64,000 nt of DNA, from assembly GCF_014837155.1 (NCBI RefSeq), contig NZ_JACYHA010000004.1:124001-188000 (forward strand), written 5' to 3'. Positions 34,724 to 43,109 of this stretch are shown here, in pieces (positions within the stretch are counted from its first letter, which is position 1; every line of letters starts with the position of its first letter). The notes under the pieces were generated by a model. It was given only the letters and a program-made list of their open reading frames with translations, was not told the DNA's origin and did no database searches. The stretch is from Litchfieldia stipae. GTDB taxonomy: Bacteria; Bacillota; Bacilli; Bacillales; Bacillaceae_L. The translations under genes and the position numbers were made by a program.

Positions 34724-36356
34724 AACAATCATTGTTGATGATGAATCAAGGATACGTAGAGCACTGGAGCGACAGGTTCTATCCTGTGGGGATGAGTGGG
34801 AAGTGGTTGGTTCATTCTCTGATGGGCTTGAAGCTTATGAAGCTATTAATCAAGTGAAACTTAAGTTTGATCTATTAATTACTGACGTACGGATGCCGGA
34901 GATGGATGGGTTAACGTTAGTTAAAAAACTGAATGAAAGCTATGATTACTTTCCAATGATTGTCAGTGGGTATGATGAGTTCAGCTATTTACAAACAGCC
35001 ATGCGTGAAGGATCTGTTGATTATATTTTAAAGCCTGTAGATAGGACACAGTTTCGAATCCAGTTAAGTGAAGTGAAAGAGAAAATCATAGTTAAAAGAG
35101 ATAAAGAGCAAAAATGGGAAGAGGTACAAGAAAAGGCAGTTTTATTACAAAAAACACAGCAAACTCAGTTACTAAGTGAAGTGACATGGAGTGCTGAAAT
35201 AGATCAACCACAAATTGACTGGAACCGACATTTTCCTAGTGGGTTGTATAGGCTAATCTATATTGGAATTGATCAGTTTATACCTGGTTCAAGAAGGATG
35301 GAGATTAATGATTGGGAAATCTGTAATCAAACCATTCAAGAGGTCATTTCAAAGTTAAATAGAGAGCAACTAGAAGGGCAAGGGGTCCATGCTTGGTGGT
35401 GGAGAGCAGGAAAATTTAACTATTGGCTGTTATTATACACCGAGCATGAAAATAATATTGTTTCAGAGGCTATGATACATCAATTTATTAATGATGTTAA
35501 GATCGAGATACATCGTTTAACACCCATTACTGTATCTATAGGTGTTGGGATTCAGTTACATGATCTGAGTGAGATCCAGAAGGTACGTGATGAATTACGA
35601 ATATTGATTCAGCGAAGAATTGTTACTGGTGGAAATCATGTTTTTTACATGAATAAACAAAGCGACAGGACTAAGGAAGAACTAGAGAAAGGATTACATT
35701 TCACCACTTTTAAAAATGTTCAGCAAATCATTTCTACAATGGAAAATGTTGAAGATGGAGAGACTATTAGAGCATTGCAAATGTTATTCCGTGAATTGGA
35801 AATGGCAGAATCTCCATATATGATCGAAAACGCGATCCACTTGCTAGCGATTAGAATCATAGACCACTGGATGGATTTTGATGGATTTACAGAGGAATCA
35901 AAATTATTATCAGAGGCCCTTCAAATTACTAGATACGCAGGTAACTTCCAGCAGTTAAAGGATGGAGTAAAGAACTGGGTATTGAAGGTGAAGAAAGGAA
36001 TTGCCAAATTAAAAGAGCGTGATTCTAGTCCGATTAGTCAGGCCAAAGAATGGATTAATCAAAATCTTGGTGAAGCTATAACAATTAAACAAATCGCTGA
36101 TCATGTATTTATGAGTCCAACCTATTTTAGTAATTTATTTAAAGCTCAGACAGGAGAAACTGTACTCGATTACGTGACAAAGTGCCGATTAAAGAAGGCG
36201 AAGGAACTATTAGAGATGTCAGATTTAAAAGTATATGATATTTCTAAGATGCTCGGCTATCAGGATACAAAGTATTTTAGTAAATTATTCAAGCAGTGGC
36301 AAGGAAAGTCTCCTTCTCAATACCGAATGGTTCATGGGAAATATAATAGTGAATAA
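34710..36356 (+). CDS. YesN-type AraC-family response regulator
   Basis: Response regulator of 548 residues. Receiver domain with VDDES and phospho-acceptor Asp59 (LLITDVRMPEMDG); a middle region of about 250 residues of unknown fold; a C-terminal AraC DNA-binding domain with MSPTYFSNLFKAQTGETV and GYQDTKYFSKLFKQWQGKSP. GGGGAGGTG precedes the ATG. It partners the kinase upstream. The MFS transporter gene about 215 bp downstream is the natural target, although a terminator separates them. Confidence 0.92.
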   Translation: MESIKTIIVDDESRIRRALERQVLSCGDEWEVVGSFSDGLEAYEAINQVKLKFDLLITDVRMPEMDGLTLVKKLNESYDYFPMIVSGYDEFSYLQTAMREGSVDYILKPVDRTQFRIQLSEVKEKIIVKRDKEQKWEEVQEKAVLLQKTQQTQLLSEVTWSAEIDQPQIDWNRHFPSGLYRLIYIGIDQFIPGSRRMEINDWEICNQTIQEVISKLNREQLEGQGVHAWWWRAGKFNYWLLLYTEHENNIVSEAMIHQFINDVKIEIHRLTPITVSIGVGIQLHDLSEIQKVRDELRILIQRRIVTGGNHVFYMNKQSDRTKEELEKGLHFTTFKNVQQIISTMENVEDGETIRALQMLFRELEMAESPYMIENAIHLLAIRIIDHWMDFDGFTEESKLLSEALQITRYAGNFQQLKDGVKNWVLKVKKGIAKLKERDSSPISQAKEWINQNLGEAITIKQIADHVFMSPTYFSNLFKAQTGETVLDYVTKCRLKKAKELLEMSDLKVYDISKMLGYQDTKYFSKLFKQWQGKSPSQYRMVHGKYNSE

Positions 36357-36363
36357 ATAATTG

Positions 36364-36400
36364 ATAAGACAGTGTCACATGAAGTGCTGTCTTATTTTTT
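36364..36400 (+). terminator. Rho-independent terminator
   Basis: ATAAGACAG and CTGTCTTAT form the stem, with an inner CAC/GTG pairing, followed by TTTTTT. It ends the sensor operon. Confidence 0.85.
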
Positions 36401-36511
36401 ATGCGATTTAATGAAACCCCTTTCAAGTCCATAAAATTGTCCCCTATACCTTAGTTTTGTCTCCTACCACTAACAATAAAGTTCAATTATTCTAGGTTTA
36501 GAGATTAGTAT

Positions 36512-36521
36512 AAACTAGTTT
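36512..36521 (+). promoter_or_regulatory. Small palindrome before MFS gene
   Basis: AAACTAGTTT is a perfect 10-bp palindrome 50 bp before the MFS start codon. It may be an operator; short AT-rich palindromes also arise by chance. Confidence 0.25.
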
Positions 36522-36570
36522 AAATAATAAAAACTGTCATGAAAGCAAACAAAAAGAGGAGGAAATTCCA

Positions 36571-37890
36571 ATGGCAAATAAGAAATTTGCTGCGAAAAAT
36601 GTAAGCGGTTGGAAAGCGACGATTGCAGTTGCGATGGCAAACTATATTGAAGCAGGTTCGATTATAGCTGCTGCAAGTAGTTTGACACTTTGGCAAGCGT
36701 ATCTAAATATTGATAGCATGGGAATCGGGTTGTTAAGTGCATTAAGTGCAAACGCTTTCGGTGCTGCGATTGGGGCGTTAATTGGTGGACCTTTAACCGA
36801 TAAGTATGGAAGAAAATTTATCTTTAGCTATGATTTATTAGTTTATATGATTGGTGTTGCGTTAATTGCGGCTTCGGTAAATTTCCCGATGCTGTTAATC
36901 GGTACAATTATTACTGGATTAGCTGTTGGTGCAGGGGTGCCAGTATCATGGACTTATATCGCAGAGGAATCTCCACAACATAAGCGGGCCGCACATGTTG
37001 GAACAGCACAACTTGCCTGGTCGATTGGACCAACTTTAACATTCGCGCTAGCCGTTATTTTGGCTCCACTTGGATTGCTTGGTTCAAGACTTATTTTTCT
37101 TCACTTACTAGTGATTGCTTTTGCGACTTGGTATATTAGACGTGGTTTAGATGAATCAAAAATTTGGGAAGAGCAACAAGAAAAGGAAAAGCAAGAAGCG
37201 ATTGAGGGCAAGATTAAACCAAATGTACTTAAGGAATTATTTACATTAAAAGCAAATCGTCAAGCTCTTGTCTTATTAATAGGAATCTACTTATTCTGGA
37301 ATTTAACAGCAGGAGCCATGGGATACTTTATGCCATACATCTATGAAAATGTTGGAGGCCTAAGTACAGCACAAGCGAATATCTTACAATCATTTTTATG
37401 GTTAATAACTGTTGTAACGACATACTTTTTATTTATGAAGCTTGGTGACAAAGTAAGTAGAAAATCGTTATTTGGAATCGGTGCTGGAATGGGGGTAGTT
37501 GCTTGGATTATCTTAACCTTCATGCCGATGACGTGGCCAACTTTAATCTCGTTCGTTATCCTTTGGGGGGCAGCTGCTGGTATTGGTGCTCAAGCCTTCT
37601 ATGCTTTATGGACGAGTGAACTATTCCCAACACGTTATCGTGCAAGTGCACAAGGGCTTATGTATTTTATCGTTAGAACTGGAATTGCCATTTGGTCGTT
37701 TATGTTACCATTATTGATGGATACACTTGGCTTTACCGTAGCAGGTATGGTTATGATTGTCTTTTTAGTAATCCATATGATCATTGGTATCTTTATGGCA
37801 CCAAATACACAAGGGAAAACCCTACAGCAAATTGAAAAAGAACGTTATGGAGACATCCTTGAAACCCATCAAGATAGGAAAACAGTTTAA
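36571..37890 (+). CDS. MFS sugar/polyol transporter
   Basis: Major facilitator protein of 439 residues with 12 predicted helices. The loop 2-3 motif GGPLTDKYGRKFIF and the loop 8-9 motif LGDKVSRKSLFG are those of the sugar-porter or metabolite:H+ symporter branches; B. subtilis IolF is a comparable length. GAGGAGG precedes the ATG. By position it is the likely regulated target of the lipoprotein-kinase-regulator set upstream and so may import the sensed monosaccharide by proton symport. Substrate not determined. Confidence 0.8.
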   Translation: MANKKFAAKNVSGWKATIAVAMANYIEAGSIIAAASSLTLWQAYLNIDSMGIGLLSALSANAFGAAIGALIGGPLTDKYGRKFIFSYDLLVYMIGVALIAASVNFPMLLIGTIITGLAVGAGVPVSWTYIAEESPQHKRAAHVGTAQLAWSIGPTLTFALAVILAPLGLLGSRLIFLHLLVIAFATWYIRRGLDESKIWEEQQEKEKQEAIEGKIKPNVLKELFTLKANRQALVLLIGIYLFWNLTAGAMGYFMPYIYENVGGLSTAQANILQSFLWLITVVTTYFLFMKLGDKVSRKSLFGIGAGMGVVAWIILTFMPMTWPTLISFVILWGAAAGIGAQAFYALWTSELFPTRYRASAQGLMYFIVRTGIAIWSFMLPLLMDTLGFTVAGMVMIVFLVIHMIIGIFMAPNTQGKTLQQIEKERYGDILETHQDRKTV

Positions 37891-37972
37891 TTTCAATATG
37901 AAAGACGCTTAAGCTTTTTCTCAAAAATATGTGTTTATATAACTGAGATATTAACAGTATTGAATAATAAGT

Positions 37973-38005
37973 AAAACTCGCTAAAGTAATTGGCGAGTTT
38001 TTTTA
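37973..38005 (+). terminator. Rho-independent terminator after MFS gene
   Basis: AAAACTCGC pairs with GCGAGTTTT and is followed by further T residues. Confidence 0.85.
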
Positions 38006-38009
38006 TTTA

Positions 38010-38220
38010 GGCTGTTTTCTCAAAGTTTGTTGTTTTTTGAGATAAATTAATTAAAAATAGATTTCTAGCAGCCTGAATACACGGAGACTCCCGTGGGATG
38101 CGTAGCCTAAGTGAGACCCCGCAGGAGCGTTAGCGACGAGGAGGCTCACCGGTTACCCCACAGGACGCGGAGTGTATTCAGGCTGCGGTATTCAAAGCAA
38201 CAATACATACGAAAACAGCC
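38010..38220 (+). repeat. Palindromic MITE-like repeat, copy 3 with nested hairpin
   Basis: GGCTGTTTTC (38010-38019) and GAAAACAGCC (38211-38220) bound the copy. It is about 40 bp longer than copy 2 because the centre carries GTGAGACCCCGCAGGAGCGT... closing with GGAGGCTCAC, a second stem-loop familiar in Bacillus repeats. Confidence 0.8.
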
Positions 38221-38772
38221 TTTATTTATATAAAGTTCGCTGATTGGGATAAGGTGGTTTATCTCTTAGTGTTTTAAAATGAAGATTACTTGGATTTTAA
38301 GATGAAACTCAAATCTCCCTTGTTAAGTAGGATGTCTCCGTCCTAAATTAAGTAACAAGCAAATCAGAATAAGGGAAGATTTTCCGGTTAAGTAAAGCGA
38401 AGCCTGTCATTTTAGCATGATTTTGAGACAATAGGAGGAAATTCTTCCTCTATTTAAGCTATTTTTAAAAAGAATGATTAAATAAGCGAAATTTTGACGT
38501 CTATTTTCAGCTCTGACAGTTTTGGGGAAATCAATAAGGTAGACAGTTTTTTGAGTAGCGGAGAGACTGGACAAAAAATCTCCATAATTTTATAAATAAT
38601 CAAATTGACTACCGACATTTGTTAGCTTAAATTTAAACCAAAGAAAGTTTTAATAATAGGAGTGAGAGACTGACCAATCAATATGTCTTTCAAACTACTA
38701 GATCGTCCATTTTTGATTCAAATCGTTAGCTAATTAGATTTCTCTCATCAGAGAACAGGAGGACTTCATATC
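38221..38772 (+). other. Gene-poor stretch before second MFS gene
   Basis: No convincing gene was found in these 552 bp. There are loose inverted repeats: CTTGTTA with TAACAAG flanking a GGATGTCTCCGTCC core near 38320-38360, and GAGGAA/TTCCTC near 38440-38455. They resemble decayed intergenic repeats. A T-box core (GGGTGGNACCGCG) is absent. Confidence 0.4.
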
Positions 38773-39993
38773 ATGAATAGCCATCAAAAACGATTACTTT
38801 GGATTCATGGTGCATACGGGTTAGCATCAACTATGGCTGGTTTGTTTTTAAATTTATATTTGTGGCGTATTAGCAATGATATGAATGTGAACGCGATTTA
38901 TATGATTGGTACGTTTTTATTTGGTCCACTTGCTTTTTGGGTTGGAGGTAAAATAGCTAAAAAGTTCGATCGCCTCTTTAGCTATCAGCTTGGGATTGCA
39001 CTAACCGCTTTTTTCTATATATTAGTTGTCCTTTTGCAAGAAACAGTGGCAACTATTCCTTTCTGGATTGGTGTACTTAGTGGATTTTCTACAGGAATGT
39101 ATTGGTTAGGCTTTTTTGTTATCTTATATGATATTGTGGAAACAAAAGACAGATCTGCATTTATGGGAAAACAAATGGCTGTGTTAGGGACTGTGACAAC
39201 AACTGGCCCTGCATTTGCAGGTTTTGTCATTACAAGGTTTGATTCCTTAATAGGTTATACAGTTATTTTCACGCTTGCAACGATTCTGTTTATCACTGGA
39301 TTTATTTTAAGTTTTAAGCTACCTAGAGATCACTATGCAAAACGGAATTTGCGTATTCCATTGATTTTTCGTTTTAATAGACGGTTCTTTACTATGAAGA
39401 AAATGTGGCCCGGATGGATCATTTGGGGTGGATGTGAAGGATTGATTTTCTTCTTACCAATGCTGCTGATATACCAAGAGTTAAATAGTGAGTTTTTAGT
39501 TGGACTAACAACAATTCTTCTTGGAGTCATTGCGATTGTTTCTAGCTTATGGCATTCCAAGCATAATCCGTTTGAGAAGCAGCATCAGACGGTCTTATAT
39601 ACATGGATTCTATATGTCATTGCAGCAGCTCCTTTATTGTTTAATGTGAATCTGTTTTCTGTATTCGTTTTCATCATTGCGAATGAAATTTGTAAGGCCT
39701 TATTAAGTGTGTCATATTTTGGGTATTTCTTGAAGGTAGTAGAGGTTCTGCCGAAGCGCTCTGGACTTCGAACGGAAATGTTAGTCTACCGGGAGTGGCT
39801 TGTGAATTTGGGACGTACGATTTCAGTCCTTTGTTTTATCTTCTTTCATTCAGTCTCACCAAACTTAATCTTTTTCGTTCTATTTGGAACGATTTTTCTA
39901 CAAGGAATATTGTACGTCATTATGGTAAATGGAAAATCAGAAATGAATAGAGTTGACTATGATAAACATCAAGCACCATCCATTCCGAGTTAA
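38773..39993 (+). CDS. MFS transporter, YqgE-like
   Basis: Predicted 12-helix transporter of 406 residues, of the group that includes B. subtilis YqgE (from memory of the family, not searched). It lacks the sugar-porter GRR/GRK signature of the other MFS protein in this window; its early loop reads GGKIAKKFDRLFSYQLG. ACAGGAGGA precedes the ATG. The substrate is unknown. It is probably monocistronic, with the riboswitch-controlled queuosine operon starting after it. Confidence 0.75.
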   Translation: MNSHQKRLLWIHGAYGLASTMAGLFLNLYLWRISNDMNVNAIYMIGTFLFGPLAFWVGGKIAKKFDRLFSYQLGIALTAFFYILVVLLQETVATIPFWIGVLSGFSTGMYWLGFFVILYDIVETKDRSAFMGKQMAVLGTVTTTGPAFAGFVITRFDSLIGYTVIFTLATILFITGFILSFKLPRDHYAKRNLRIPLIFRFNRRFFTMKKMWPGWIIWGGCEGLIFFLPMLLIYQELNSEFLVGLTTILLGVIAIVSSLWHSKHNPFEKQHQTVLYTWILYVIAAAPLLFNVNLFSVFVFIIANEICKALLSVSYFGYFLKVVEVLPKRSGLRTEMLVYREWLVNLGRTISVLCFIFFHSVSPNLIFFVLFGTIFLQGILYVIMVNGKSEMNRVDYDKHQAPSIPS

Positions 39994-40032
39994 TGAAATT
40001 TACTTAGAATAAAAAAATTAGCACGACTATGT

Positions 40033-40145
40033 TATAATGAAACGGAAACTAAATTTGAAATCCGCATTTGCGGTGGAGGTTCTAGCTACCCTCTAAAAAA
40101 AACTAAGGAAAACAGGACTGCATTCTTAGTGGTGCTGTTTTTTTG
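40033..40145 (+). promoter_or_regulatory. preQ1-I riboswitch controlling the queC operon
   Basis: A -10 TATAAT is at 40033-40038. The aptamer (about 40074-40107) reads GGAGGTTCTAGCTACCCTCT then an A-rich tail and AACTAAGG, matching the preQ1-I class: P1 stem, CTAGCTAC loop and the tail that forms the pseudoknot. ACTAAG (40102-40107) can instead pair with CTTAGT (40125-40130), an antiterminator. Without that pairing, AAACAG/CTGTTT plus a T run (about 40110-40144) forms a terminator. Binding of preQ1 should switch the operon off. Confidence 0.9.
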
Positions 40146-40165
40146 TGTAAAAGGAGAAATTTTGG

Positions 40166-40828
40166 ATGATGAAAAATGAAAAAGCGGTTGTTGTTTTTAG
40201 CGGAGGTCAAGATAGTACGACTTGCTTATTCTGGGCAATGCAGCAATTTAGAGAAGTAGAAGCAGTAACGTTTAATTATAATCAACGACACATTACAGAA
40301 ATTGAATGTGCAAGAAATATAACGCAGGAATTAGGGATTAAGCATCATATTTTAGATATGTCCCTTTTAAATCAATTGGCTCCCAATGCATTAACTAGAG
40401 ATGATATCGCTGTTCAAGATGGTGTAGAAGGAGAACTTCCTAATACGTTTGTTCCAGGACGAAATCTGTTATTTATGTCATTTGCGGGTGTGCTAGCAAG
40501 TCAGGTAAAAGCAAAGCATATTGTAACAGGTGTCTGTGAAACTGATTTCAGCGGATATCCAGACTGCCGTGATATATTTATTAAATCATTAAATGTCACT
40601 CTAAATCTCTCGATGGACGAACAATTTGTTATTCATACTCCACTCATGTGGATTAACAAAGAGGAAACGTGGAAGATGGCAGATGAATTAGGTGCATTTG
40701 ATTTCGTTCGTGAAAAAACATTAACTTGTTATAATGGAATTGTGTCTGATGGTTGTGGTGAGTGCCCTGCATGTAAGCTCCGTCAAAAAGGTCTTGAGGA
40801 TTATTTAGCTATTCGAAAGGGGCAATAA
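40166..40828 (+). CDS. queC: 7-cyano-7-deazaguanine (preQ0) synthase QueC
   Basis: Converts 7-carboxy-7-deazaguanine and ammonia to preQ0 using ATP, the step before reduction to preQ1 for queuosine in tRNA. 220 residues with the PP-loop SGGQDSTT (residues 12-19) and a C-terminal zinc cluster [18 protein letters not shown]. The start is the first of two tandem ATGs after AAAGGAG. It is the first gene after the preQ1 riboswitch and lies 3 bp from queD. Confidence 0.96.
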   Translation: MMKNEKAVVVFSGGQDSTTCLFWAMQQFREVEAVTFNYNQRHITEIECARNITQELGIKHHILDMSLLNQLAPNALTRDDIAVQDGVEGELPNTFVPGRNLLFMSFAGVLASQVKAKHIVTGVCETDFSGYPDCRDIFIKSLNVTLNLSMDEQFVIHTPLMWINKEETWKMADELGAFDFVREKTLTCYNGIVSDGCGECPACKLRQKGLEDYLAIRKGQ

Positions 40829-40831
40829 GCG

Positions 40832-41314
40832 ATGACTGATTTTCGTATAGTAGAAAAGCTTCAGGTCATAGATAAAGATATTATGCGTGAGCAGTTGAAG
40901 TACCATAACAAGAGAATAATGGTCAGTAAGGAATTCACTTTTGATGCAGCCCACCATTTGCACGCTTATGATGGTAAATGTATGAATTTACATGGACATA
41001 CATACAAAGTGATTTTTGGGATTAGTGGTTATGTAGATGAACGCGGACTATTCATTGACTTTGGTGATATCAAAGAAATCTGGAAGAATGAGATTGAAGT
41101 CTATCTCGATCATCGCTATTTAAATGAAACCCTACCACCAATGAACACTACAGCCGAAAACATGGTAGTATGGATATATGAAAAAATGAAAGAAGCATTA
41201 AATAAAGCTGATCGAAAGCAACAATATATAGGAGCAAGAGTTGAATTTGTTCGTCTCTATGAAACTCCTACTAGTTATGGAGAAGCAAGACGGGAGTGGA
41301 TGGAAGTTGAGTAA
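40832..41314 (+). CDS. queD: 6-carboxy-tetrahydropterin synthase QueD
   Basis: Converts 7,8-dihydroneopterin triphosphate to 6-carboxy-5,6,7,8-tetrahydropterin. 160 residues with the zinc histidines in FDAAHHLHAY and NLHGHTYKV and the late catalytic segment LDHRYLN. It lies directly after queC and overlaps queE by 8 bp. The substrate is the product of FolE, encoded three genes later in the same operon. Confidence 0.95.
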   Translation: MTDFRIVEKLQVIDKDIMREQLKYHNKRIMVSKEFTFDAAHHLHAYDGKCMNLHGHTYKVIFGISGYVDERGLFIDFGDIKEIWKNEIEVYLDHRYLNETLPPMNTTAENMVVWIYEKMKEALNKADRKQQYIGARVEFVRLYETPTSYGEARREWMEVE

Positions 41315-42035
41315 GCTACCTGTCATGGAGATATTTGGCCCAACGATTCAAGGAGAAGGGATGGTCATTGGACAAAAAACAATGTTTGTTCGAACGGCTG
41401 GCTGTGATTATTCCTGCTCCTGGTGCGATTCTGCATTTACTTGGGATGGTTCAGGAAAAGAGCTAATCAAACAGATGGATGCAGAAGAGATTTGGGAAGA
41501 ACTAGTTTCAGTTGGTGGAAACCGCTTTTCTTTTGTAACCATCTCAGGGGGAAATCCTGGCTTACTAAGGAATCTAAGTGACTTAATTGTAATTTTAAAA
41601 GAAAATAATATGAAGATTGGTTTAGAGACACAAGGAAGCAAATGGCAGGATTGGTTTTTGGAGATTGATGAATTAACGATCTCTCCAAAGCCACCCAGTT
41701 CTGGAATGGTGACTGATTTCGAAGTGCTGAGCATGATTATTAACAATCTAAAAGTTGGGAATCCTACTAATAATTTGAGCTTAAAGGTTGTTGTGTTTAA
41801 TGACTTGGATTATGCTTATGCAAAAAAAGTGCATCTGCTATATCCAGAGGTACCATTTTTCTTGCAGGTAGGGAATGATGATAATAAAACAACTGATGAT
41901 AGACATCTAGTCAATCATTTACTACAAAAATATGAGTGGTTAATCAACAAGGTTATGCAAGATACTGAATTAAACGACGTAAAAGTACTACCTCAGCTTC
42001 ATACCTATATTTGGGGGAATAAGCGTGGCGTATAA
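41307..42035 (+). CDS. queE: 7-carboxy-7-deazaguanine synthase QueE
   Basis: Radical SAM enzyme that contracts 6-carboxy-tetrahydropterin to 7-carboxy-7-deazaguanine. About 242 residues; the cluster motif CDYSCSWC (CxxxCxxC) follows EIFGPTIQGEG, and SPKPPSSGM and LPQLHTYIWGNKRGV match the Bacillus enzyme. The TTG at 41307, overlapping the queD stop, gives MSKLPVMEIFGP and best fits the length of the B. subtilis protein; the ATG at 41325 is the alternative. It is co-transcribed with queC and queD. Confidence 0.94.
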   Translation: MSKLPVMEIFGPTIQGEGMVIGQKTMFVRTAGCDYSCSWCDSAFTWDGSGKELIKQMDAEEIWEELVSVGGNRFSFVTISGGNPGLLRNLSDLIVILKENNMKIGLETQGSKWQDWFLEIDELTISPKPPSSGMVTDFEVLSMIINNLKVGNPTNNLSLKVVVFNDLDYAYAKKVHLLYPEVPFFLQVGNDDNKTTDDRHLVNHLLQKYEWLINKVMQDTELNDVKVLPQLHTYIWGNKRGV

Positions 42036-42088
42036 TTTCGGTATGAGAGAGAACAAGATTTTGTAGATAAGGGGTAGGAGGAAGTAAA

Positions 42089-42655
42089 ATGGCAAAAGTA
42101 AATCATGCCCAAATTGAAGAGGCAGTTAGATTAATATTAGAAGCGGTTGGCGAAGATCCAAATAGAGAGGGTCTTCTAGATACGCCAAAACGTGTGGCAA
42201 AAATGTATGAGGAAGTATTCTCTGGATTAACGATTGACCCTAAAGACTATTTTGAAACGATTTTTAGTGAAGACCATGAGGAGCTTGTATTAGTGAAGGA
42301 TATTCCATTTCACTCGATGTGTGAGCATCATCTTGTTCCATTCTATGGGGTTGCACATGTGGCATACATACCTAGAAATGGTCGTGTGGCAGGATTAAGT
42401 AAGATGGCAAGAGCAGTTGAGGCTGTTTCACGTCGTCCACAACTACAGGAGCGGATCACCTCGACAGTAGCAGATACAATGATGGAAACACTAGAGCCAC
42501 ATGGCGTAATGGTGGTCGTTGAAGCAGAGCATATGTGTATGACAATGCGTGGGGTTAAAAAACCTGGTGCGAAAACAGTGACATCAGCAGTCCGTGGAGC
42601 ATTTAAAACAGATAGTAATGCAAGGAAAGAAGTCCTAAGTTATATTCATAATTAA
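42089..42655 (+). CDS. folE: GTP cyclohydrolase I
   Basis: Opens GTP to 7,8-dihydroneopterin triphosphate, the common precursor of folate and queuosine. 188 residues with the zinc site in [10 protein letters not shown] (from residue 78) and a second Cys near 150 in [10 protein letters not shown], plus [21 protein letters not shown] precedes the ATG. In B. subtilis the fourth gene of the que operon is queF; here that place is held by folE, so precursor supply falls under the preQ1 switch. A perfect terminator follows. Confidence 0.95.
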   Translation: MAKVNHAQIEEAVRLILEAVGEDPNREGLLDTPKRVAKMYEEVFSGLTIDPKDYFETIFSEDHEELVLVKDIPFHSMCEHHLVPFYGVAHVAYIPRNGRVAGLSKMARAVEAVSRRPQLQERITSTVADTMMETLEPHGVMVVVEAEHMCMTMRGVKKPGAKTVTSAVRGAFKTDSNARKEVLSYIHN

Positions 42656-42666
42656 TAGTTTGATAT

Positions 42667-42702
42667 AAAAAAAGCAATCGATATTATTCGATTGCTTTTT
42701 TT
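42667..42702 (+). terminator. Terminator of the que-folE operon
   Basis: AAAAAAAGCAATCG and CGATTGCTTTTTTT are perfect 14-bp arms around an 8-nt loop. Confidence 0.92.
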
Positions 42703-42710
42703 GCATATAT

Positions 42711-42733
42711 GGAAGCGTAAGAACCGTCCCTAC
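42711..42733 (+). repeat. Short repeat, left flank of the minus-strand cassette
   Basis: GGAAGCGTAAGAACCGTCCC followed by TAC. The same 23 bp, with one mismatch, occur on the opposite strand at 46998-47020, just upstream of the first gene of the cassette. The repeat overlaps the stop codon of the carboxymuconolactone decarboxylase-like gene. Confidence 0.8.
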
Positions 42734-43107
42734 TTATAGCTTTCAAATATTTTGCCTGCGATGCCCATGGCTTGAACGGCTTTTGGGAATCCGCAGTAAG
42801 CTGCACATTGGATGATGATCTCAATGATATCCTCTTTTGATAATCCAACTTTTAAGGCGCCATGCACATGAACTTCAAACTGTTCGAAGGCACCCTGTGT
42901 AATAAGGGTAGTTAATGTGATGATTTCCTTTTGTTCTAATGATAGACCAGGGCGACCATATACATCACCAAAACCAAATCCGACAATCATTTGCCAGAGG
43001 TCAGGAGAAATGTTTTTAATCCCTTCCATTTGGTTTATTGTATCTTGAGAAAACATTTCTTTTAATGTTGAGATTCCTGTCTCATAACTGGTGTTGTTCT
43101 TTTCCAA
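42730..43107 (-). CDS. Carboxymuconolactone decarboxylase-like protein
   Basis: All-helical protein of 125 residues of the CMD/AhpD superfamily. Family features: LWQMIVGFGFGDVYGRPGLSLEQKEI, HVHGALKVGLSKEDIIE, and CAAYCGFPKAVQA, which carries two cysteines as CxxxC rather than the CxxC of AhpD. Members are decarboxylases or redox proteins, so the reaction is open. The start lies 2 bp after the thiamine-diphosphate enzyme stop, so the two are tightly co-translated. Confidence 0.8.
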   Translation of the reverse strand: MEKNNTSYETGISTLKEMFSQDTINQMEGIKNISPDLWQMIVGFGFGDVYGRPGLSLEQKEIITLTTLITQGAFEQFEVHVHGALKVGLSKEDIIEIIIQCAAYCGFPKAVQAMGIAGKIFESYK

Positions 43108-43109
43108 CG

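Noticed and set aside
36541-36556. cre-like ATGAAAGCAAAC sequence before the MFS gene
   Set aside because: It lacks the central CG that is essential in cre sites.
38221-38772. T-box leader before the second MFS gene
   Set aside because: The GGGTGGNACCGCG antiterminator core and a strong terminator are absent.
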